Part shown: positions 11,614 to 23,300 of the stretch, piece after piece
Position numbering within the stretch: the first letter of the stretch is position 1
Layout of the letters: each line of letters begins with the position of its first letter
Origin: Bromus sterilis
Taxonomy: Eukaryota > Streptophyta > Magnoliopsida > Poales > Poaceae
DNA: 64,000 nucleotides
Assembly: GCA_950022295.1 (NCBI GenBank)
Contig: OX465596.1
Coordinates: 122,802,501-122,866,500 of the forward strand
Direction of reading: 5' to 3'
Translations under genes and position numbers: made by a program
The notes under the pieces: model-generated
What the model was told of the DNA's origin: nothing
Seen by the model: only the letters and a program-made list of their open reading frames with translations
The model's database searches: none

Positions 11614-13370
11614 TACACTGTAACAGCCCACATGCAATTCCTATGTAACATCATGTAATTTTGCTTTGTCTGTTGGACTTGTAACTTCACATGGTGCTTG
11701 GTCATGAGATTTCATGTGGTGATTTAAATTTACATTGGGATTGGAGCCCATTTGTTTTGGTTTCAAGTGCATCCAATGTGGTTCAAGTAGCATGTTCATG
11801 GAATTGTTCCATTTGCATTTGAACTCCCCTAAGCTTCCAACTTGGCCTAGCCATTTTTTTTGCTTGAGCAAGGGTTTTAAAATCCTTGAATCATTTTTTC
11901 CACCACCAAATATAGGGGCTCTAGTTCAAAGTGGTTTTGAATTTCAAAAAGAGCTCACATTTTTGTTGTTGCCCAAATTGGTCAAACCATTTTGAAAATT
12001 GCAAGGATCAACATTCATGAGCTCATGTATTTTGTACCTTGTGGTTTCTTCCCAAATTTTCTCCAAATCCCCTTTTTATTTTTTGTTTAAATAAAAAGGA
12101 GTTTTGTTCCCCATCTTGGGATTTTTCCCTTCATTCATTTTTGGTCCAAACCAATTTTTGAAATTCTCGGATGTTCCAAGGATTCCAGAAATATATTTTG
12201 CATATTTTTCTGGTCTTTCTAGTTTTTCCTTTTTCTTTTCTTTCCTGCGGGTTTTCTTTTCTTTCAGGGATTTTGGATTGGGGAGAGAGGAAGCTATTTG
12301 GCCCCCCTGGCCCAGCCTACCTCCCCGGGACAAATCCACGTAGCCATCCCAAGTCCTTCCCTGTTGGTTTTTTTCCTTTCCCTCTCCTTTCCAGCGCCTG
12401 GGCCACCGGTTATCCCCTCCATCCTCTCCTTCTCCTCGCCTTTTTCTTCCTCGTCAGAGAGAGAGAGCAGAGAGGGGAGGTGGCCGGCGTGGAGCCCTCC
12501 CGGCAGCCACATGAGGCCGCCCCTATATCTACACCTCCCCTAGGGCGCATCCCCCTGCGAACCCTAGCCTCGTTTTTCCCCTCCGTTTCCGCCGCTGCCA
12601 CCTCCATGGGAGCTCCCCGTCTCCTCTGTTCCGCGGACAGGTAGCGAGTCCCCACCGAGCCGTGTCCTTCCTCGCCGTCCAGGAGCGTGGCGTCTTCGTC
12701 CTCTTCACAGGTCGCCTTCCCGTCGTGCCGTGCCGCCGCTGGACCCAAGGCCGTGCCGCGGCCACGACTTCTTCGCCGTGGACGCCTTCCTCCTCGACGC
12801 CGTCCTGATCGGCTCCGACACCCTCGACCGCGAGTTCCCCCGCGAAGACCCCTCTGTGAGCATCGCCGCCCCTCCTCCTTGGTCTTTCTCCCACGTAGGC
12901 TCTGTCTTTGAATCGGTAGCTTTTCCCGTCGAGGCCGCTCGTCTGATCCACACCACCGTAGTCGCCACGGTCACCGCGAGCCCACGCCATGCGTTAGAGC
13001 ACCCATTTTGCTGCGCGTGCACCCTCAGAGTCCTCAAGGAACATCCTTTGCGTGTGCTCCGCCGCGCAAGGCACAGGTGAGCAGAGACGTGCGCCGCCCC
13101 GTAGTCCCGGCAAGGCCAGCGACGCCTCCGTCGCGACTCCGCTGTGGGTAGAGGAAAAAATGGATCCAGGGTGGATCCCTCTATGCAGGACACCACTCCC
13201 GGGGGACTTTGGAGCTCTGAGGATGACGTGGGGGTCGCCGGAATCCCACCGCCGCGGCTTTGTCCGAATCGGTGTTCAGTTTCGTCAGTTGTCCGCATTT
13301 CTTCAGTTTATCCCGTGCTGCTTAGTCTATCTTAATCTTAATCGCGTCCTCTGTTCCGCTGTGAATTGGT

Positions 13371-13438
13371 TTGTAGCCCAGCTGGTGCGCGCCCTGTGTG
13401 AAGATCGAGAGGACCTGGGATCGAACCCAAGGCGCCCC
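13371..13438 (+). other. tRNA-like unit 1 in the K 5' LTR, with A box, B box and T-tract
   Basis: TAGCCCAGCTGGTGCG (13374-13389) resembles a tRNA D-arm/A box. GGGATCGAACCCA (13417-13429) resembles a B box and can form most of a T-arm (one mismatch in the stem). It is followed by TTTTT (13439-13443) and, a few bases later, a second T run. The acceptor stem does not pair well, so this is a relic or module and not a functional tRNA. The same unit is in the 3' LTR (23041-23108). Confidence 0.55.
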
Positions 13439-13540
13439 TTTTTCTGTTTTTTGCAGCGTCGAGCCGTGTTCTTCAGGTTCAGTTCCCTTCAAGTTTCAGT
13501 CTTCTTGCGCATAGACCATCTTGGTAGTTTCCTTCTCATC

Positions 13541-13620
13541 TCCGTGGCATAGCGTAGTGGTAGAGGCACCCAGGTTTAAACCGTGAGATTGTGGGATCGA
13601 ACCCCACAGGAGGCAACGCG
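13541..13620 (+). other. tRNA-like unit 2 in the K 5' LTR, with perfect T-arm and T-tract
   Basis: TAGCGTAGTGGTAGAGGC (13550-13567) fits an A box. GTGGG-ATCGAAC-CCCAC (13591-13607) forms a perfect 5-bp T-stem with a 7-base loop and a B-box match. Seven Ts follow (13627-13633), as for a Pol III terminator. Acceptor pairing is weak. The 3' LTR copy (23221-23300) keeps the stem but the loop is changed to ATCAATC. Confidence 0.6.
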
Positions 13621-15368
13621 CTCCCCTTTTTTTGCCTCCTTCCTTTTTTTCTTCTGTTTTGTTTGTTTGTTGCTGCAACAGGATGGGCTCGGCCCAATTC
13701 TTTCTTCGCCCGTGGGCGCTCGGGAGGCTGCGAGATGTTGTGTCTGATCCGACCAGGCCAACCCAAGGGGGCTTCCCCCCAAATTTTTTTCCCTGTTTTT
13801 TTCCATTTATTTTAAAATTCCAAAAAATTTGGGATTTTGAAACTTCCAAGTGCTAGCTCTTTTTCCTATCATGTTGTACATGTTTTTGGGGCAGAAGAAT
13901 GCAAGTATTTAGATGGTGCTGTCTGTTTTGTATTTTGAGAAAGTACAAAATGGAATATGATACATATATCACATGTGCCATCATTGTACTTTTCTTTTTC
14001 AAATCTTTGCGTGTCAAGTATTTTCCGTTCTTTTATCTCTTCAAATCATGCCTCCCTGTCATGTTTTCACATGATAGCAGATCCTTCTACCTCAAGTTTT
14101 TTGATTCCTTTCACCTTTGCATCTTGAAACTTGTCCGGTGTCAACCTTCGTCGACACTTCTCCGTCTCTAGAACCGATAGATTTATTTCACGATGCTCAT
14201 TATTGTTAATTTGTTGTTATTGATTCATGCCATGCCATATACCATGTTATTTACACAAAAATTAAGGCTATGACCAAAGCCATAAAAATATAAGAAACTG
14301 CATATGAAGTTGTTGACGTGTCGTCAACACCTTCTTTTAAATTTGACTAGATAGGGTCACACCATGTCTCTTAAACTTGATCATATCATCCATGCTTGAG
14401 AAATGTTGATCTCGATGTTTACTCGTGTGTTTTCCTTGCCGGTACCTTACGTTAGCACCTGAGACTGCCGAGGAGACTTACGTGGAGATTTTCGACACCG
14501 AGCCCGAGGAGCCTGCTACGTCTGCTCCATTGACCGATTACCCAGGCAAGGGGAAGATTTATACCATTACTTGATACCTTTCTGCCTACCTGCCTAGTTG
14601 TAGTCTAGAACGATTGCTTGAACCTATCCACCTTGCTTATGCCACCATCAAAAACTAAATAGCCATGATCCCCACATCCCAGCAAAACCTTGTATTGCTA
14701 AGTTACCGCTGCTCAGCCATTGCTTAGTATGAGTAGGAAAACTTGCTACTTACCCTATGCTATGGTTGGGATATCATGTTACTAAAGAAGTTGGTTGATA
14801 TTTATTATTATGATATTAATTATATTTGACGAATGATGGGAGGCTGGGCTATTTCACGCCTGGTGCTTTGTTCCATTTGAGTCACCTAGGATCCGAGTTC
14901 CGGGTATTGGTTCTTTGTTTGAGCGTGCCTAATCGTGTGTGGGGTTATATGGGGCCCCTTGTCTTACCTACCTAGCTTCAAACAGTTCTAGTGGTGGCCC
15001 GAGATGATTTTACTATTTGCAACGTGTGTGTGCTGGTGGTACCCCAGTTGTTTACAAACCACCCTGGGCCAAGAGGACTTGTTCCTTGGCTGGCCCACCT
15101 TGTCCGGCTGAGGACCCGGTGTCCCATGTGTGATTAACCAGGTATCCAAACCTACGACAGACGGTAGAGACCGATCCGTGAGCGCGATCGGATTTTGAGT
15201 TGGGTGTCGACTCACCGGGGGCCACCCGGAATTGTGCGTTGTTAGTTAGAGGGACTCTGACGTTCCGGAGTTTCAGGCGTTTACCTAGCCAAGTGGAAAC
15301 CGGGCGTACATGTGAAGCCTATGATGGGCGGTTGGTACACCCCTGCAGGGTTAAATATTTTCGAAAAG

Positions 15369-15380
15369 CCGTGTCCACGG
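15369..15380 (+). promoter_or_regulatory. Conserved LTR dyad CCGTG-TC-CACGG (K 5' LTR)
   Basis: It lies 18 bases after the palindrome CCCTGCAGGG (15341-15350) and is followed by TTATGGACGACT. The module is shared with the solo LTR (6684-6695) and with E (47396-47407, different bases, same pairing). Confidence 0.6.
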
Positions 15381-16182
15381 TTATGGACGACTCAGAGCCT
15401 ACGTCTTGTTCATAGATTAACATAAATTTGAATCATAATCAAAACTTGCCTACCGTGTGAGTGCCTTGGTTGCTTTTCTTCGTCCAAGGGACCGAGAGAA
15501 GATCCAGGTTGTGTTATGTTTGACGTAAGTAGGTGAATAGCAGACTTATGACACGATGTCACATGCATTCTTGGATCGTACCCCTACTCTGATAGAACGT
15601 TTGCCACCATATATGCTAGTGCGGCTGCAACCTTTACTTTTACCTTGTCTTACCGTAGGAAGTTAGTTATCCTGTAATGATATAATCTCACCCCTTGTTT
15701 CCTTTTGTGCTTTTACTGTTTTGCCTGATCGGCCGCTACAGTTGACTACTACCTCGACCCGAGCACCGGACGTTACTTCGTGGAGGTGCCCTCGGAGGAC
15801 GAAGATGAGGATGACTTCGCTCAGTAGATCCTATAGTTGGGTTCCGACGATCCGTGGGTGGACTTGCTTATGTGTAGCCCTCTCTAGGGCCATTTGGATT
15901 TTGACCGTACTCGGTCGTGATTGTCTTCCGCTTGTTGCATGATGTACTGTTGGGTCTATGGACCTCTGAGATGATGTAATAAATACTAGTGGCGATGTAT
16001 GCCCTGGACTCTATATATTTATGTCTTAGTATAAAGTTCATTGTTCTTATATCTGTTGTTGAGAATCCGGCAGCGACACGAGTGCGAGTGTCGTGAGTCG
16101 GTGGCCTTTTATGCGCTACTAACTTGAGCGGGACGCGAAAGCGACTAATTTGAGTTAGCACCGCATCGGGGGCCTTACAACT

Positions 16183-16194
16183 TGGTATCAGAGC
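16183..16194 (+). other. Primer-binding site of K (tRNA-iMet)
   Basis: TGGTATCAGAGC starts three bases after the end of the 5' LTR. It is the canonical plant initiator-Met primer-binding sequence. Confidence 0.95.
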
Positions 16195-16853
16195 AGGACT
16201 GACTGTAGGACCCCTTACTGGCCGAAGTTGAGTCAAGAAACTATTTTGTAGTTACTAAGGAAAAATCGGAGAGTAGGAACTCTTTCTTTTTATTCTTACC
16301 CCACCCGCCCACCCCTTTTCCGTGAGAAAGTGAAACGCTGTTTTCTCTCTGCAACTTATCCCCTTTCAAAACAAATCTAGGTTCTCGTTTACATGAGGCT
16401 CCGATTCCTCTACAATTTTTTGCTAGCGACGAGAAGGGTTGGCGTACGTTGAGAACACTGAGCCGCCACTTGGGATTGAATGCTCCACCTTGCTTACGGC
16501 GTACCTCAGGTGAAACTCCTATACAGGGATGGTTGGCATCCTCCGGATGTGGTTCCTCCCCCTATAGGAGACCACTTCGGCGGGCCACTCAGGGCAGATG
16601 TCTCAATGTTCAGGTCTTCAACCACTCGTATATATTGTTGTGTGCTCGCTAGCAGATTATTATCTTGGATTCGGATGATCTCGGTTTGGGGATTCAAGTA
16701 GCACCTAGCTTTCGACTTTCCGGGTTAACCTTGGTGGATTTTCAGCCTTCGGCTTCCTCATACCTCGTGAGGAAGTTTTGTTGTCAATATTGCTTTATCT
16801 TCCGGTTTCATCAATGTTTCAACCATGTTCTCATAAGTGTTCATGTATACAGG

Positions 16854-19800
16854 ATGCTAAGAGCGAACATGCCGCCGCCAGAGAACCCTCTCCTTGGGGA
16901 GGCTGTGACCGCAGTGGCTCAGGACACAACTGCGATCTTACAGATGCTGCAGAACCAGACTGCCCAGAGGAGTGATCGACCACAGTACACGACTCTCCAG
17001 CAGTTCCTTGCTATAAACCCACCCAGGTTCTCCGAGGCTCGAGACTCGCTAGAAGCGGTTAATTGGATCGCAGAGATCAAGAAGCACTTCAATGCAAACA
17101 CCGTCAGACCAGTCGACTACGTCACCTTCGCCTCCTTCCAGCTTCTGGGTGCAGCAGCCAGCTGGTACGATACCTACAAGGCCAACAAGGGCGATGCTAT
17201 CATCACATGGGAAAACTTCGTCGCAGACTTCAGGGCAGCACATATTCCGAGTGGCTTGATGGACAGGAAGTGAGAGGAGTTCTTGGCTCTGAGACAGGGT
17301 GACAGGTCAGTTCAGGAGTACAACCTGGCCTTCGTCAGGCTCGCCAGGTACGCTCCGGAGGAGGTCAGCACAGAGGCCAAGCGCATTGCAAGATTCCGTG
17401 GGGGTCTTAGCACAGAGATCAATTACGCACTCACCTAGTGCAACCCCACGCTGTTCTTGCAGTATGTGGATCAGGCTATCCGCTAGGAGTCAGCCAAAGA
17501 AGAGTGGGATGCAGACAGGAAGCGCCAGAGAGAGCACAGTTCCGCAGTGATGGTCCACAAGAAGGCAAAGACTTGGGTCACAGAGGCACGACCACAGAGG
17601 CAGCAGTTCCAGCAGAGGGGAGCAGTTGTCCGCACTTTTTCCCGCCCTCCCGTCCCAGTTCAGCATGAGCCTCGCTCTACACCACCACACGCGTGGCCAC
17701 CCAGGCCGCAGTCCCAGCCCAGGTCAGGCGTGATCTGCTACAAGTGCAGAGAGCCGGGGCACACTTCTCCCAACTGCACTGATCCGCGCTTTGCTCGGCT
17801 CCCACCGCCTCCGCCTCGCTCTACTCCGAGCACTGCGATGGTGAAGGCACAACCACGTGCAGTTCGAGTGAACAACGTGATGCTCACAGATGCTCAACAG
17901 TCTTCAGAGATCGTTCTTGGTAGGTTGCTTGTGTGTTCAGTTCCAGCGATAGTTCTGTTCGATTCCGGAGCTTCCCATTCGTTCATATCCAATGCCTTTG
18001 CTATGTCACTTGACCTTCCGAGAGAGCAGTTTCCTAGACCACTCTCAGTTTGTTTGCCGGGATCTAGAGTGGAGTCTTCCAGGGTTGTTCCAGATGTGGA
18101 GATCCGTATTCAGGGCGTTGTTTTCATAGCATCCCTGATTGTCTTGCCTCGTTCCGACATTGATGTCATTTTGGGCATGGATTGGCTTGTGCAGCACAAG
18201 GCCAATATTGATTGTCCAACCAGATCAGTAAAGTTGACACATGATTCAGGCGCAGAAGTCTTGTACACTTGTGGCTCTATGACAGGACCAGCACAGTTGT
18301 ACGCTTTGAACGTAGGAGTCGCGCCTTTGCTCGAAGAAGTCAAAGTTGTCTGTGAGTTCCCAGACGTCTTTTCGGAGGAGTTGCCAGGAATTCCCCCAGT
18401 TCGAGCTATTGAGTTCGTTATTGAGCTAGAGCCTGGTACCCAGCCGATTTCTCGGCATCCGTACAAGATGTGTTCGAAGGAGTTGATTGAGCTCAAGAAG
18501 CAGTTGACAGAGCTAGAGGCAGGCGGTTTTATCCGCGCGAGCACTTCCCCTTGGGGTGCACCGGCTTTGTTTGTCCAGAAGAAGGATGGGACTAGCCGCT
18601 TGGTCCAGGACTATCGCGGTATCAACAAGAAGACCATCAAGAACAAATACCCTCTACCCTGCATCAATGATCTGTTCGAACAGTTAAATGGGGATAAGGT
18701 GTTCTCCAAGCTTGACTTGAGGATGGGGTATCACCAAATCCGTGTTCGTGAGGAGGACATTCCCAAGACCGCGTTCAGCACACGTTATGGGCTTTATGAG
18801 TTCACAATCATGACTTTCGGGTTCTCAAACGCCCCTCCAACTTTCATGAGAGCTATGAACTATTTGTTCCAAGAATGGCTTGATGTGTTTGTAATCCTCT
18901 ACCTCGACGACATTCTTGGCTATTCCAAGTCAGAGGCTGAACATGAGGAACATCTACGCCTGGTGCTGCAGAAGTTGAGAGAGCACCGTTACTATGCCAA
19001 GTTCTCCAAGTGTGAGTTTTGGCTGGACAAGGTCAATTTTCTGGGCCATGTTATTTCCGCTGAGGGAATCGCGGTTGATCCAGAGCGAGCCCGCACTATT
19101 CAAGAGTGGGCTCCGCCGAAGAATGTGAAGCAGCTAAGGAGTTTTCTCGGCCTCGCCAGTTATTGCAGGAGGTTTGTGCAGAATTTCTCCAAAATAGCAA
19201 AGCCAATGACTGAATTGTTGTGCAAAGGCAAACGGTACACTTGGTCACCAGCTTGCCAGTCAGCCTTCGAGGAGTTGAAAGAGAAGTTGACCACAACTGC
19301 AATTCTCACACCGCCAGATGAGTCACAACCTTTTCAAGTGTTTTGTGATGCCTCATTGCTAGGTCTGGGCGGAGTTTTGATGCAAGGCAGAAATATTGTG
19401 GCTTATACCTCACGGAAGTTGAAGACGAGTGAGAGGAATTATCCCACGCACGACTTGGAGCTTGCAGCAGTTGTGCACGCTTTGATCACTTGGCGACACC
19501 TCCTCTTAGGGAGGAAGGTGGATGTGTTCACCGACCACAAGAGTCCGAAGTACTTGTTCACTTAGCCAAATCTGAACTTGAGGCAAAGAAGATGGCTTGA
19601 AACCATTACTGAGTACACAGTTGATATTCAGTACACGCCTGGGAAGGCGAATGTCATAGCTGATGCGCTGAGCCGCAAGGGCGATTGCAATAATATCCAG
19701 GTGCAGAAGATCCACCCTGATTTGTGTGAGTCCTTTCGAAGGCTCAATCTCGAGCTAGTTCCAGCAGGCTACCTTACCAACCTTGTGGTAGATACCTCTA

Positions 19801-21236
19801 TCCATGAAAAGCTCCGTGAAGCTCAGTCTGGCAGCTCAATGATACAAAAGATCAAACAGGGTATTGCCGCCTCAGTTCTAAAGTACGGTTGCTTTTCAGT
19901 GCATATTGACGGCACCGTGTTGTTCGAAGAGCGAGTTGTTGTTCCCAAGGAGGGAGATCTCAGAGAGGTCATCATGAAGGAAGCCCATGATTCCAAGCTG
20001 TCTATTCACCCTGGCAGTACAAAGATGTATCAAGATCTCAAGCAAAGCTTTTGGTGGACTCGTATGAAGCGGGATGTTGCCTGTTACGTGTCTCAGTGTG
20101 ATGTGTGCAGGAGAGTGAAGGCACAACACCAGAAGCCTGCAGGGTTGCTTCAGCCACTTGAAATCCCGGAGTGGAAGTGGGATCACATCGAAATGGACTT
20201 TGTCACCGGGTTTCCGAGGTCGCAAAAGGGCAATAATGCAATCTTCGTTGTCATTGATAACTTGTCCAAAGTTGCCCATTTTCTGCCAGTCAAAGAAACT
20301 ATCTCGGCTGGACAGTTGGCGGAGTTGTACATCGCGAGAATTGTTTCACTGCACGGCACTCCCAAGAAGATAAGTTCTGACCGTGGAAGCATTTTTACCT
20401 CAAACTTCTGGAAGGCCTTTCAAGAGGCATTGAGTACAAATATTGTCTTCAGTACGTCGTATCACCCTCAGACCAGTGGCCAGGTCGAGCGCGTGAACCA
20501 AATCCTCGAGGACATGCTTCGAGCATGTGTCATCTCCTTTGGCATGAAGTGGGAGGAATGCTTGCCGTATGATGAGTTCTCTTACAACAAAAACTATCAG
20601 GCAAGTCTGCAGGCAGCACCGTTTGAAGTATTGTATGGCCGGAAGTGCAGGACACCTTTGAACTGGTCCGAGACAGGTGAGAGGCAGTTGTTCGGTCCAG
20701 ATATGATCTAGGAGGCAGAGGACAGAGTGAAGATTGTTCGAGAGCACCTAAAGGCAGCACAGTCTAGGCAGAATGCCTATTATGACAAAAGGCACCGTGG
20801 TGTAGCTTTCCAAGTTGGTGAATGTGCATACCTCAAAGTGTCTCCATTGAGGGGTACTCACCGCTTTGGTAACAAAGGAAATCTCGCTCCAAGATTTGTC
20901 GGACCTTTCCGCATCCTTGAGACTAGAGGACCTCTTGCCTTTCGGCTCGAGCTTCCAGACAGTCTGTCCATGGTGCATGATGTGTTCCATGTGTCCCAGC
21001 TAAAGCAGTGCTTCAAGCAGCCAGAGCAGGCCATTGAATTGGGTGAGATCCAGCTGAGTGCGGACCTATCCTACTCAGAGCGTCCAGTCCGTGTTCTTGA
21101 GACGTCCGAGCGCAAGACTTGCAAAAAGACCATCAGGTTCATGAAGGTCCAGTGGGCACATCATTCGGAGAAGGAAGCAATGTGGGAGCGTGAAGATCAT
21201 CTCCGTTCCGAGTATCCCGAGCTTTTTCATGATTAG
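16854..21236 (+). pseudogene. K gag-pol polyprotein, five premature stops
   Basis: A single frame runs from ATG at 16854 (or 16869) to TAG at 21234-21236. Stops interrupt it at 17271 (TGA), 17436, 17484, 19563 and 20709 (all TAG); no frameshift was found. Domains: gag (about 16869-17530); zinc knuckle CX2CX4HX4C at 17736-17777; retropepsin DSGAS at 17961-17975; RT with YLDD at 18900-18911; RNase H with its first Asp at 19347; integrase zinc-binding region (about 19980-20110), then catalytic Asp 20196, Asp 20379 and Glu 20487, the last two with exact D-X35-E spacing; and a chromodomain-like tail (about 21070-21236). All stops can be derived by one C-to-T change from CAG or CGA. The catalytic residues I could identify are otherwise intact, so inactivation is recent and due to point mutation. 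Confidence 0.93.
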
Positions 21237-21259
21237 ATCTCGGGACGAGATCTAGTGTT

Positions 21260-21272
21260 GGTAGGGGAGAGC
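21260..21272 (+). other. Polypurine tract of K
   Basis: GGTAGGGGAGAGC lies immediately upstream of the 3' LTR start at 21273. It is the expected primer site for plus-strand synthesis. Confidence 0.8.
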
Positions 21273-23040
21273 TGTAACAGCCCACATGCAATTCCTACGT
21301 AACATGATGTAATTTTGCTTTGTCTGTTGGACTTGTAACTTCACATGGTGCTTGGTCATGAGATTTCATGTGGTGATTTAATTTTACATTGGGATTGGAG
21401 CCCATTTGTTTTGGTTTCAAGTGCATCCAATGTGGTTCAAGTAGCATGTTCATGGAATTGTTCCATTTGCATTTGAACTCCCCTAAGCTTCCAACTTGGC
21501 CTAGCCATATTTTTTGCTTGAGCAAGGGTTTTAAAATCCTTGAATCATTTTTTCCACCACCAAATATAGGGGCTCTAGTTCAAAGTGGTTTTGAATTTCA
21601 AAAAGAGCTCACATTTTTGTTGTTGCCAAAATTGGTCAAACCATTTTTGAAAAATCCAGAAAATTGCAAGGATCAACATTCATGAGCTCATGTATTTTGT
21701 ACCTTGTGATTTCTTCCCAAATTTTCTCCAAATCCCCTTTTTATTTTTTGTTTAAATAAAAAGGGGCTTTGTTCCCCATCTTGGGATTTTTCCCTTCATT
21801 CGTTTTTGGTCCAAACCAATTTTTGAAATTCTTGGATGTCCCAAGGATTCCAGAAATATATTTTGCATATTTTTCTGGTCTTTCTAGTTTTTCCTTTTTA
21901 TTTTCTTTCCTGCGGTTTTTCTTTTCTTTCAGGGATTTTGGATTGGGGAGAGAGGAAGCTAGTTGCCCCCCTGGCCCAGCCTACCTCCCCGGGGGAATCC
22001 ACCTAGCCAGCCCAAGTCCTTCCCTGTTGGTTTTTTTCCTTTCCCTCTCCTTTCTAGCGCCTAGGCCACCGGTCATCCCCTCCATCCTCTCCTTCTCCTC
22101 GCATTTTTCTTCCTCGTCAGAGAGGGAGCAGAGAGGGGAGGTGGCCGGCGTGGAGCCCTCCCGGCAGCCACATGAGGCCGCCCCTATATCTACACCCCCC
22201 TAGGGCGCATCCCCCTGCGAACCCTAGCCTCGTTTTTCCCCCTCCTTTTCCGCCGCCGTTGCCTCCATGGGAGCTCCCCGTCTCCCCTGTTCCGCGGACA
22301 GGTAGCGAGTCCCCACCGAGCCGTCTCCTTCCTTGCCGTCCAGGAGCGTGGCGGCTTCGTCCTCTTCACAGGCCGCCTTCCCGTCATGCCGTGCCGCCGC
22401 TGGACCCAAGGCCGAGCCGCAACCACGACTTCTTCGCCGTGGGCGCCTTCCTCCTCGACGCCGTCCTGATTGGCTCCGCCACCCTCGACCGTGAGTTCCC
22501 CCGCGACGACCCCTCTGTGCGCATCGCCGCCCCTTCTCCTCGGTCTTTCTCCCGCGTAGGTTCTGTCTTTGAATCGGTAGCTTTTCCCGTCGAGGCCGCT
22601 CGTCTGATCCACACCATCGTAGTCGCCACGGTCACCGCGAGCCCACGCCATGCGTTAGAGCACCCCTTTTGCTGCGTGCAGCCTCAGAGTCCTCAAGGAA
22701 CATCCTTTGCGCGTGCTCGTCCATGATTTTCCTCTCCGCCGCGCAAGGTACAGGTGAGCAGAGACGTGCGCCGCCCCGTAGTCCCGGTAAGGCCAGCGAC
22801 GCCTCAGTCGCGACTCCGCTGCGGGTAGAGGCAAAAATGGTTCCAGGGTGGATCACTCTATGCAGGACACCACTCCCGGGGGACTTTTCAGCGCTGGGGA
22901 TGATGTGGGGGTCGCCGGAATCCCACCGCCGCGGCTCTGTCCGAAACGGTGTTCAGTTTCGTCAGGTGTCCGCATTTCTTCAGTTTATCCCGTGCTGCTT
23001 AGTCTATCTTAATCGCGTCCTCTGTTCCGCCGTGAATTGG

Positions 23041-23108
23041 TTTGTAGCACGGCTGGTGCGCGCCCTGTGTGAAGACCGAGAGGTCCTGGGATCGAACCCA
23101 AGGCGCCC
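23041..23108 (+). other. tRNA-like unit 1 in the K 3' LTR
   Basis: It is the copy of 13371-13438. The A-box-like sequence carries changes (TAGCACGGCTGGTGCG), the B box is unchanged, and the T-run follows directly. Confidence 0.5.
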
Positions 23109-23220
23109 CTTTTTCTGTTTTCTGCAGCGTCGAGCCGTGTTCTTCAGGTTTAGTTCCCTTCAAGTTTCAGTGTTCTTTTGCATAGATCATCTCGGTAGTT
23201 TACTTCTCATCTGTCAAGTG

Positions 23221-23300
23221 CCGTGGCGTAGCGTAGTGGTAGAGGCACCCAGGTTTAAACCGTGAGGTTGTGGGATCAATCCCCACAGGAGGCAACGTGC
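23221..23300 (+). other. tRNA-like unit 2 in the K 3' LTR
   Basis: It is the copy of 13541-13620. The T-stem GTGGG/CCCAC at 23270-23286 is kept, but the loop has mutated away from the B-box consensus. A T-run follows. Confidence 0.5.

Larger units (their letters stand above)
11619..16179 (+). repeat. 5' LTR of K (4561 bp)
   Basis: The ends TGTAAC...CTTACA are followed directly by the PBS. A GC- and CpG-rich block (about 12290-13440), two tRNA-like units (13371-13438 and 13541-13620) and a conserved dyad (15369-15380) are present. ORFs within the GC-rich block differ between the two LTRs mostly at amino-acid-changing sites, so they do not look like genes. Confidence 0.95.

Noticed and set aside
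12171..13550. Overlapping long ORFs in GC-rich sequence of the K 5' LTR (and 22172-23265 in the 3' LTR) that look protein-coding.
   Set aside because: They are in an LTR, occur in several frames at once as expected for GC-rich DNA, and most differences between the two LTR copies change the amino acid, so there is no sign of selection.
13541..13620. Possible genuine tRNA gene in the K LTR.
   Set aside because: The T-arm is good, but acceptor and anticodon arms do not form properly and the second copy has lost the B-box loop, so it is listed only as tRNA-like.
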